Source: Montifringilla adamsi
Taxonomy: Eukaryota > Chordata > Aves > Passeriformes > Passeridae
Assembly (NCBI GenBank): GCA_017590115.1
Contig: JAGGNK010008337.1
Coordinates: 2,170,001 to 2,234,000, forward strand
Length of the DNA stretch: 64,000 nucleotides
Direction: 5' to 3'
Positions 27,101 to 39,100 of this stretch are shown piece by piece; position 1 is the first letter of the stretch, and each line of letters opens with the position of its first letter. A model generated the notes under the pieces. That model was not told where the DNA came from. It saw only the letters and a list, made by a program, of their open reading frames with translations, and made no database searches. The position numbers and the translations under genes were made by a program.

Positions 27101-30100
27101 CTTTGAAATAGCCCAAGTTAACAAATAAAATGTGTTGTTGTTTGTGCACTTAGGGAATAATGTTCAATTCAGATGATTCCTTCTGTTTGTTCACTAGTGA
27201 TCTTTATATTTTGTGCAGGACCAGCAGTTCACAAACATCAGTACAACAGCAATGCAGTGACAGACATTAATTTGGATAATGTTTGTAAGAAAGGAAATAC
27301 CCTGCTCTGGGATCTGGTCCAGGATGAAGATGCAGTGAGTCAAATACCAGAAAACACTGTTTTAAAAAAGAAAATAAATACAAAATATTCACTGTCCTTT
27401 CTTTCTATTTGCTGTAGATTCATCTCTCTGAAGGGTTAATAAATGAGGCAGAGAAGCTGCTCTGTTCTTTAGTGTGCTGGTTCACTGACAGACAGATTCG
27501 AATGAGATTTATTGAAGGATGCTTAGAAAATTTAGCAAACAACAGGTAACTTCAATCATAAATTATCTGTTTTATAAGTATCTTATTTTTATTTTTGCAA
27601 CATACCAGAAATCCAAGTTGACTATTTCATTTTACAGGAAGACAACTTAAACTAGACAAAAGCAAAAGAATAAAAATAGTTTCCAAAGTGTTGTGGATGT
27701 TTCTGATGCTCCATTTCTTTTTGTTTTGGTGTCCTGAATTTCTCATTTTGTTGCATTTGTCTGTTCTCCCTTGTGCCAAAGGTTATTGCTTTCCTGCCTT
27801 TGGTAAAATCAGGTCTGCACCTCAGTCAGGGGCAAGGTCAGGTGCCTTGGCTAAGCATTTTATACTGAATGTTCAGATTTTACACACAGGTGGCTGAGGA
27901 ACAGACAAGTCTGTTAGGGGTCTAGTTTCTGTGAGGAAGGAGCACCTTGACCTCAGAGAACTTGTTTGATTACCAGCCAAAGCTGTGAGATTGTACTGGT
28001 GAAAGTGGAATTTGTTTTCATGGTACAGATGACTGTTAGACATCACCTGCTGTGTTATGGTGTTACCTTTTTGCTGAGACCTGCATTTGTGAGATGAGCT
28101 ACAAGCATGCTGAGAGATGATTCTCAGCTCTGTGTCCAAGGAGTTGCATGTAAAGAAATGGAGTTAAGTGTAGTTGAGGTTCAGAAAACTTCTTGGTTGT
28201 CTTGATGGGAGATTTCACAAGCACAGGAAGGACATGAGCCTGTTGGAGCACCTCCAGAGAAGTTGATGAGAGGGATAGACCCCCTCTCCTGGGAGGAAAG
28301 GGTGAGAGAATTGGGATTGTTCAGCCCTAATTGTGGCCTTCTGTTCCTGAAGGGACCTGGCAGAGAGACTTTTTACAGCGGCCTGGAGTGACAGGACAAG
28401 AGGCAATGGCTTCAAAATTAAAGAAAGTAGGTTTAGATTAGATATGAGGAAAAAATTGTTGATTGTGAGGCTGTTGAGACACTGGCACAGACTGCCCAGA
28501 GCAGTGTGGCTGCCTCATCCCTGGAACTGTCCAAGGCCAGCTTGGATGGGGCTCTGAGCAACCTGGGATAGTGGAAGGTGTCCCTGTCCATGGCAGGGGG
28601 TGGAATGAGGTGGCTTTTATAAAATCCCTTCCAACCCAGATCACTCTATGATTTATGATTTACAGTGCTTTCCTTCCGTTGGTTTGCTCACAGAACTGGA
28701 GCTTCTCAAAGGAATTTTTCAATGAATTATTTCAGTTTTGTACCAATCATCTTGTCATCGTTTTTCTCCCTTAGATCTGTAGTAGTTTCACTTCGTCTTC
28801 TTCCCAAGCTGTTTGGAACATTCCAGCAATTTGGGAGCAGCTATGATACACATTGGATAACAATGTAAGTGGGTCCCTTGTCCCAAGAATTTAGGGGGCC
28901 TTTGGTGTATAAAACCCTTTGAAAGGTGAAGATAATACAGAGTTCAGCATTCCTTAGCAGAACAAACCAGGTAACTGCCTGGTGTAGCTGTAGAGAACAG
29001 ACTGACAGAACTTTTGAAGAGGTGACAGTGATAAGCAACAATTATCCTTGGCCTTTTTGATGTGACATTTAAACATATGCCCAGTTCTGAGTTAGACCTT
29101 TTCTGAATTAGGGCCTTTAGGAACAGTTTTCATGGGCTCCACAGGGAGTGTTCTGTCAGTCCTACACCTGAAAATGGCATTAGGAAACCTTAAGGATTGC
29201 AAGGAAGAAGAGAGTACAGTACTGGAAAATGCTCCTGAGATGGAAAACTGAATGTTTACTCTGGGGGGTTACGTGTGTGCCATTTTCCTGTAACAGCTGG
29301 CTGCTTCTTGGGGCTTTTCTGATCTTTTGAAGCAAACCATAATACCTTCTGTCCTTTGAATTGCCACAGGTGGGCAGAAAAAGAACTAAATATGATGAAA
29401 CTTTTCTTTGATAATTTGGTACACTACATCCAGGCAGTCAGGGAGGGACGACACAAACACGCTCTGTAAGTACACAGCTGACTTGGACTGTTTGGTATTT
29501 TATGGTTTTAACCAGTGTTGCTGCTGATGTGTTCTTGTAAGTAAAGGCTTTCTATATGGACATTTCCTGTCTAGGGAGACAAAAGGCTGTAAAAACATTT
29601 TCAATGGCTCCTTCTTCTTAAAAAACTCAACTCTCGTGTCATTTTTCGTTATAGATGTCATGTTGAATATTTGTGTGCAAATAAAACATGGAGGTTTTGA
29701 TATTCAAGTTAATTTAAAGTGATTTTGTATACTAGAACTATTCAAATGTTTTAGTTTTAAAATTTGTCTTGAATGATTTTTTTGTTTGAATACATCCATC
29801 TGCACTTTCTAATTTGTGTGATTAAAATCAGGTGTATATAAACAAGCACTGCAATTTCCAGCTCCCCAATCCCAGAGGAAGAGACTGTTCATGTTTTGAC
29901 AGATGTCAAAGTCAATATGGGCGCCCACATCTGAAAAATGTTGCTATTTATGGGTCCAATTTAACTCCTTCAAATCTAACTTCACCCTTTATGTTAGATG
30001 TTGCTTTAGTGAGGAATTACTTAGGAAGGTAGGATCCTTTAAATTCAGGTAAAATGGGAAATTGTTCTGCTCCTTTTACCATCAAGCTTTTACTGCATAA

Positions 30101-33100
30101 ATAGAAGTAAAGTCTATATTTTTATATAAGTTATGAAAATATTTTCATAAAGAATATGTATCATTTGGAATTGGAAATCTAGAGTAGAAATACCAGCATT
30201 TTACAATTTAGGGGGAAAAATAGGGTAGATCCTGCAAGGTGACAAAATGATACACTTGAATTGAACTGTAAGACAAAAAAACCCACTCCTATGCCCCTTC
30301 TCAATTCCCTAGAAAAAAGGACTTTATCTAGTGACAGCTTTTGTGTCATTCTGCTGTTTGGGATGGTTCTGCAGCATCTTCAGCTGGGATTTGGGCCATA
30401 CACTGAACTAGAAATTCAGAAAGAAGCTTGTAAGAAACAATTATTTATGCTTTTAAGAGACACAAGGGTGAGTAGGAAAGAAGTTATAAACAATTATTTA
30501 TGCTTTTAAGAGACACAAGGGTGAGTAGGAAAGAAGACAATAAACAACAAAACAAACTTCAATTTTTTTGTCCAAATTTTCATTTAGATACAGCCACAGT
30601 GCAGAGGTTCAGGTTCGTCTCCAGTTCCTGACATGTGTGTTTTCAACTCTGGGATCCCCAGATCATTTCAGTGAGTATTTCAGGTTATCTTACCACAGCA
30701 GCACCCCAGAGTAAGACAAAAATACCTCTTTGCAATCCATGTCAGCTTAATATGTTATTTTAAACATACAATTTAGAATAATCTCTGAGACAGTTTCAAA
30801 AGAAGGAAGATTTTTTGGCAAAGGCACAGAACCAGCGTTGGAGTTCAAATTCTGTTGCAGTTTTGTGAGAACAAAGTTTCATGTTCTCTGTGCTGCAGTT
30901 TTTCTGAATAGTAGGATTGTAGTAATTACTGAAGGAAGATAATACATTATGTACTTATGGTACATAATGGTTTGTATCCATAACGAGATCTTTTACTGGA
31001 GTACTATATTCCAAAAAGAAATAATTCTTCATATTTTAATACTGTCAGATATTAATTTTCCTTATGAAGAAAGGAATTACACTTTTTACAATTAATATTT
31101 GGGTGGTTTCACTGTAGATAGTCAAATTGTGATACAATACATTTATGTGTCATGACCTGACAGAAATATTCTGATTTTTCTGTGTGTTCTTGGCTTTTAT
31201 GGAATATTTGATGTTATAAAGGAGTAGTTAAAAAGACTTCCCCAATTGTAGGGTTGAGTTTAGAACAAGTGGACATCCTGTGGCACTGCTTAGTGGAAGA
31301 TTCTGAATGTTATGATGATGCACTACACTGGTTCTTGAACCAAGTACGGAGTAAAGACCAGCACGCCATGGGAATGGAGACCTACAAGCATCTTTTTTTG
31401 GAAAAGGTATGTGCAGAGTTAATTGCAACCTTATCATTCCAATAATGAATAGAATGTTTCATTCCATATCAACACACTGTTTATGGCATTTAAAATAGTT
31501 TCTATGGAAATTATCTCTTCTGTAGTCCAGGAAGGCCCTGCTTGTCATGCAGAGGTTTTTCTCTGCTTGGAGAGAGGAAGGGAATAGATTAGTGGGAATT
31601 CTTTTCACACTACAATTTATCTGAGTGCTTCTTTACAAATAGCCCATGTGTTTGTCTGCAGCTGTGTAGCACTTTATTTTAATTTAGGAAAAAAAAACTT
31701 CACAAAACTATAGCTTGTTTTATGCTGTACAGCTCCACCTGACTGAAAAATGGACTTTTCCTGTTGGGAGGAGTCTACAAATATCAGCAACACAGCCACT
31801 GAAAAGACAAACATGCAGAGCTTTCTCCAGGGGGTTCTGTTCCATCCATCTACTTTGACAGATGGCATTACAAAATGGATAGATTGTGCAATAATTAATG
31901 TAGTCTTAGTTCTTTTCCAAGATGACACAGGTTTTTGTCTAGTTTTGCACATGTATAATTTTTTTTGGGTTGATGTCACATATGCTAACAAGTTCTCCTG
32001 CTGTTGGTAAGTTAAGCAGCTGATGTTGAAATGAAGTAACTTTTCTTTTCCCCTCTGCATTGTTACAGTTCAAATAATTGGTGAGGTGAACTGTTTAAGC
32101 CAATTATAGTTGATTTTTTTTTCTATCTATCTAAAACTCAGGCTATGACCTTTTTCAAGAACAAATCTATTTGATCTACTGCATTTGAGTGGGATTAATA
32201 ATAGCAGTGATTAATAATAACAGTGCCAGTGAAATAAATGCCCTGTACTTGCTCTCTGTTCCAGCAGTGACATTTTTTTGCATTTGTTTAGATGCCACAG
32301 CTCAAACCTGAAACTATCAGTATGACTGGCCTGAACCTCTTCCAGCATTTGTGTAACTTGGCTCGACTGGCTACGAGCGCCTACGATGGTGGCTCCAACT
32401 CTGAGGTGAGCCTGGCTTCTGTCTCTGGCTTTTCTTCTCTCTGCCACCTGTGGGTTTTGTCTCTCAGGGCAAAGATAGGAAACCACCAAATCCTGATACC
32501 TGTTGCCTGCATCTCTTTGTGCAGTTTATCACATTTGATCATAACTGAACTGTATCCACTGTTGAGTTTAAAAAACAGGTTTGTAACGTTTACTTACCTA
32601 ATGAAGAAGAGTCAAGTGGCATTCTCTTAGTCATACTTAACTGTGACTAGAAATGTGTTGTAAAATATGTCTCAATTTATGCATTATGTGCTTTAGACGT
32701 TTTTTATCCAGAGCAATTACCTCATAGATAAAATTATATTTAGATTATATTCTCCAAATTGATTTGAGACTTTTTTTTCTTGCAATGAATATTGATTATA
32801 GTTGTGGTTTTCCAGCTTCATTTGGAAGTACTCCTGTTTGTCAAAAATGAAATTTCACTATTTTGAATTTCAGCCAGTTCTCCTCATGTGTGACTTTCAA
32901 ACTGTTTCTGAGAAATTTACAGTTCTGTAGTAATTGGTGTGTGAAGTAATGACAGTGGAGAAAATGAGATATTGTTATGATTGAGTCAAGAGGTAAAAAG
33001 AATGTCTCAGACTGAAAACCCTCAGTCCCAGTAAAATAATGAGGCAACGTTTTGTTTCTGTGCTTGTTTTCCTTTTGTCCAGCAGCTGTGTGGCATGGAC

Positions 33101-36100
33101 CAGTTCTGGGGCATTGCTCTAAGGGCACAGTCTGGAGATGTCAGTCGAGCAGCCATCCAGTACATCAACTCTTACTACATCAACGGTATCAGCTTGCATT
33201 TTCATCTCTTTTTTTTTTGCTGTTTGAAATGCTTTAAAGAATACCCAGCACTATCCTTTTATTATCCTTAGTATTAAAATGCGTTGTTCCAAAGCTGTGC
33301 CTGTAAATTGACTTGAACTGGTTTTGCAGGTAAAACTGGTCTGGAAAAAGAGCAGGAATTTATTAGCAAGTGTATGGAGAGTCTGATGATAGCTTCGAGT
33401 AACCTGGAGCAAGACTCTCACTCAAGTCTGACCATTATTGAAAGAGGGCTCTTAATGCTGAAAACACACCTGGAGGCTTTTAGGAGAAGGTAAAGAACTC
33501 TATTGATATATTTGGATGCAGAATTTCTTTCTATTCCTCTTACCATAATGATGAGTGTGTTAAGAGTGATTATTAATTTAAGGAATAGCTTCTTTGTGTA
33601 AAGGGAATGATTGTGAAAGGTAATAAATAAAGTTTAAACAGTTACCAGAGCTGGCCCTTGTTCTTATATAAACATGTGTGGATGTGTTTGTGTTTCCCAT
33701 CCCTCACCAAAGAAACTTCTAAAAAGTTATTTTATTTCAAACACAGTGAGGCTATCAATAACTTCTTCTTACTGAAAAAAAAAAAAATCTAAACAACTAT
33801 TTGCAGGTTTTGTCTGTCTTTCATTGTTCAGCAAACATTTGTTCAGCACACAAAACCACTTTTTTCATGTTTTTCCTTGCTTCCTAAGGTTTGCATATCA
33901 CCTGAGACAGTGGCAGATTGAAGGCACTGGCATCAGCAGTCACTTGAAAGCCCTGAGTGACAAACAGTCTCTACCTCTAAGGATTGTCTGTCAGCCAGCT
34001 GGACTTCCTGACAAGGTGAGGGAAAATCCCTTTCCAGGCACACCCTCCCCTGCTCAATGCTGGTAATCCCTCAGCTCTCTTGGGAAAATAAACCACCTCT
34101 TTTCTTTCAGATGACCATAGAAATGTACCCTAGTGATCAGGTGGCTGATCTCCGAGCAGAAGTCACACATTGGTATGAAAATTTGCAGAAGGAGCAGATA
34201 AATCAGCAAGCACAGCTGCAGGAGTTTGGCCAAAGCAGTCGCAAAGGGGATTTCCCTGGTGAGCTGTTCCTACCTGGAGATTTTGCCTTTACCACTCAAA
34301 TGATTGTGGGGTTTTTTTTCCCCCCAGATACCTCAGCTAAGCAAGCATTATGATTTATTTTCTTCAGCTGTAGTTCAAATTAGTGTCACCCTCACTTCTT
34401 ATTAATAATGTTGTTTCTTAAGCACTGCCATTTATTTGAAATAGCAAAGAAAATGTAAATCCTTTAAGTCCTTGAATCTGTCCAAATTCCATGTTCCAAT
34501 AGATTTCTCCCCACATTATTTTTCTTCTTGTTGTTTGAATGATGTTATTTTCTGTAAACTGGAGATTCTGTTGCACATGACTTGGTAACATTCTATGTTT
34601 CTGTATATCTTATTCTGTATTTCATCTGATCCATACACTTCTGGCTCTGCCATTGATTCAGAGTTTGAAGCCACAATTCAGATTCATAATTTATGCTCTG
34701 TATACATGTATTCCAGTCAGGTGGAAGATTTTCCTTACTCCTGCAATTGCTTTTTAATTTATGGTCATCCAGTAGCAGAAATGATTCTTTGTCCTGCTTT
34801 GAGGCTCCTAATTTGGAATGTCACCTTGCTTTGTATAGTGAATATGTGTCCTGGTTTTGTTCCCTCTTTGTGTTTGTGAGTGAATGAAAATTCCTGATTT
34901 ATCCTCCAGGAGGATGTTATATTCCTGATATTATATATTACAGCATTCTTAGCAGTTATTGCAGTTAAAAATGTTTTCTGAATTTTCTCTATGTTTTCTT
35001 GGTTTTTCTTTCTCATTATAAGCATGAGCTAGCATGTAATGAATGATTATCTGAATAAATTCTGTCTGTGAACAGCTCTTTCTAACACCACTATTAGTAT
35101 ATGTTTAAACATGATTTAAACTTGCTCTTCACAGTTTAACAACTTCTAAAAAACATGTTTTAATGAGACACAATGTAAGTAAACCAGACTGAATTTTGGA
35201 CACATTAATTGCCTTCCTTGTAGAATCCTTTTCCAGCCACTCATCAGAAAGAGTTTTACTAAAGAAACTGTCTTGTTTTCCACTCATAGCAGAAAATGCT
35301 TATTTTTGTTGTAACTGGCATTTTAGAAACATGTGGTCATGTTGGGCAAAGTGTGCTTGTTAGAAGAGAGGCTTGGTTGTCTGCACCAAATGGAATTTAA
35401 GTCTTAATCTTTTAATTGTTCAGGTTTCTTGTTCAGTGTTGAGTTCTTTGCAGGGTGTTCTCAGTTTTCCCTTCTGAAGTGGTTGTGACTTCTTTGGTTC
35501 CAACTTACACTTAAGTAAGATTAATCAATGCTTCTTTGACTTGACCACAAATGTGTGGTACAAGGGCGTTTTGTTGATGATCACAATCATTTTCCATTAT
35601 CTTTCTGTGTAATTTGCTACAAAATATGGTAAGGCATGTTTGAGTTTGTATTCTAAACACTTTTCATGACCAAGTTGGCTGACTTGGTATTGCAAAGATT
35701 ATTTGTGAATACATACAAGTAAATTTAGTTTAATGCAGTAACCACTTTTCTTAAGGAAATGGCATCAAGTTTTTGCCTCTGCTGAGGGGTGTACTGTTAA
35801 AATTGTGAAACTGAAACTATGATTCCAGAATTTTGCTGAAATAGGCTTTTATCCTAGGTGGCCTCATGGGACCTGTGAGAATGATTTCATCTGGGCACGA
35901 GCTGACCACTGACTATGATGAGAAAACGCTCCATGAGCTGGGCTTTAAGGACATGCAGGTACTGCCAGCATGGGAGCAGTGCCAAGGCTTGGCTCTCGTG
36001 TCCTGCAGCTGATTGCTGCACGTGGGGCTGGGTGTCATCAACCCCTGGGTGGTACCAGCTCAGGGCTGGAGTCTTCCCAGCCTCAGGGGCAGAATCAGGA

Positions 36101-39100
36101 GTGTGATGCCTTGGGAATGCTGCCCTAGAGCAGAGGCTGGACAGAGCTAAAGAATAAAGCAGGGATTGATTCAAAGGATCTCCTCCATGGATGCACCTTG
36201 GGCAGCACAAGAGCCCAGCCAGGGCTGCAGCCAAGATGAACCCAAATGGTCCCAAAATGCACGAGCGCTCCCGGGGTCTCTCCCTGGGATCAGCTCTGCT
36301 CCATGTGCACATTGCAGTTCAGTGTCCAATTCCAGCTCAGCCCCTGCACTCCCATCCTCCTTGTTTTTCTCTCTTCATTCTGCCATTATGCTCTTGGGCC
36401 TGAGATTTGGATCATTTGTCCTTGTCCCCAGCTAGGGAAGGAATTTTTTTGGCTCCCTGCTCTGTGCAGAGAGCCCTCCATCCCCTCATATGAAGCTCAG
36501 AACTGCACACTAAAGCGGCACAGAATCCAAAAAAACCTAAAAGCTAGGTTTTAGGTTTTAGGCATTCATGAATGCCTAAAACCTAAATTTTAGTTTGAAT
36601 GCCTTAAGTGAAAGCAAACCCAAACTTTGGGGTTTGAATGCCTTAAGTAAAAGCAGACCCAAACTTCATTTGTGGCACTTGCTGAAAATGCTGCAAAGCC
36701 AAGATTTGACTACAAAACAAAAACATGTCTTTAATTTTTTAATTCTGACCCTTGTGAAAACATTCCATGGCTTGTCATGAAGTCTTGTCTCTGTTCCAGA
36801 TGGTGTTCGTGTCCCTCGGTGCCCCCAGGAGAGAGCGCAAAGGTGAAGGTGTCCAGCTCCCAGCTTCCTGCCTACCTCCTCCTCAGAAGGACAACATTCC
36901 AATGCTCTTACTCCTGCAAGAACCTCATCTTACCACCCTGTTTGATCTGTTAGAGATGCTGGCCTCTTTTAAGCCTCCTTCTGGAGAAGTGGCTATGGAA
37001 GATAGTGAGGTAATTCAGAGGAATTCTATTGGAACAATTACATTTAAGTTCTATTTCATTGGGTCTGGTTTTCCTGTGTAGCCTATTTTTTGTCTACTCT
37101 GTTCAGTTGCTAGAGATGTTCATTGCCTGCTCATTCACGTGCTAAAATCTTTTGTAATTCTCCTTTGTTCTTAGCAGTAATATCGTTCTGATACATTTGA
37201 ATGTTCTAAATATTGTAGAAGTTATAAAAGCAATTCTTAAGAAAAAATATTGATTAAGTAGATGTGGTGACTCATAATGGGGATTGGCTTGAAAAGAGAT
37301 TTGTAAAGTTTTATTGCAAAAACCCAAGCTTCATCTTGTATGCCATCGTTAGCTTGAGGGAAATTAAATCATATATAGTACATTTGAACTTGTAATTTAT
37401 TTATAAGTTTTATCTGCATTTAAATATTTCAAAATATGTGATATGATTTAAAGATTATGTAACTTAGTTTCTTGCAAGTTGAGACCTCAAGTATCATGTT
37501 CTAATTACGGATTTAGCTGTTAGATAGGAAACAGCTTCTTAATTACAAATAAATAAATTTCTGGGCTTTGAAATGTTATTTTCTCAAAGAAGTTCACAGT
37601 AAGAATGGTTCTGGTTTGGTTTGTCAGAGTGCAAGGTGTGAAGAGCTCCATCTCCATGCAGAAAACTTATCCAGACGTGTCTGGGAACTGTTAATGCTCC
37701 TACCAACGTGCCCTAATATGCTGCAGGCATTCCAGAATATTTCTGATGAGCAGGTGAACAAAGTTTTACATGTTTATTTCTATTATACTTGAATCTTTTA
37801 GCATCCAGTGTTTTAGTTAAAATTTCCACAAATAGGAATGCTATGTAGTAAATCTTTTAAGTGTGCTGAGACACGACTAAACCTAAAACTAAACAGAGAT
37901 ATCAGCTTACCTCCCAAAGTTCATTTTTATCATCAATTTTTCAAGTTTATTTTATAAATTAAAAGAGTAATCAGTACTAATGATGACAATCTTTTTGATT
38001 GGATGGAAAGAGCAGTTTCTTCAGCTGCAGCCTGGCTTTAAGACTGTGGCTGTTGTGATAGTGATACTTTTCTACTCTGTTCTTCAGTTCATAGCATGGG
38101 TTGCTTGGAAGCACAGTTGATTTCTTGTCCTGCAGAAGAAAATATTATTCAGCCTCTTGAAAAGTGGTTAAAATTGCATCCGAACAGATTTTAGATATTA
38201 CAGCTTTTTATGCACACATGCATCAAAATTTTGGTGGCTGTTACATTGTGACACTTGCTTTCCTCTAATGTAAAATTGTGTCTATTTTACCATATAATGT
38301 TGCCTTTTCATTATTCAGATTGTTCATCATGTATAGAAATCTGCTTGAAATTGTCTGATTTTCAGATAACAGATGAAATTAAACCCCAAATAATTTGTCC
38401 ATGCCACTTGAAAAATCCTCTCCCTGAATTTTTAGATAGATGAACGTTACAAATAACTGTATTAATTGTTTTCTATCTTTTTTTTTTGTCTTTTAAGGGT
38501 AATGATAGCTTTAGCTGGAAGGACCTTCTGCGAATAAAAAGTGCCCATAAACTTTTGTATGCCCTGGAGATTATTGAAGCTTTGGGGAAGCCCAACAGGA
38601 GGATAAGACGTGAATCTACGGTAATTTTCTTGCACAGAATCTCTGTGCTTCTCTGAACCAAAGCATATCTTGATGATTTATTTTATAATATTACAATTCT
38701 TGAGCTGTTTTTACAATTATTCTTGTTTATCTTTAGGGCAGTTACAGTGATCTTTACCCAGACTCAGATGATTCAAGTGAAGATCAAATAGAAAACAGTA
38801 AAAACACATGGAGCTGCAAGGTTTGTTTTTCCTACAGTGTTCCATGACACCTAAGACAATTTTTCAAGGGAAATGTAGAATTAAAAACCATTTAAAATAT
38901 TATCTATCCTAAAATCTTTTATCTCAAATTTAGGGGTAACATTTGCAAGTTTTTCTGTGTTACCAGGCTTGTAAATTTGTGGTAGCCATGTACAATTATT
39001 TCATTTGTTTTCATAAAATATCCAGCTGAATAATTTGTAATTTATTTATTAATTTATAAAGCTTAGGTTGGTATCTAACTGATCTTAGTGGTATGTCTGT

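Noticed and set aside
35887..36312. 141-codon minus-strand frame with a signal-peptide-like stretch
   Set aside because: It overlaps conserved exon 23 and runs through the LTR-like element. Best explained as chance in GC-rich sequence.
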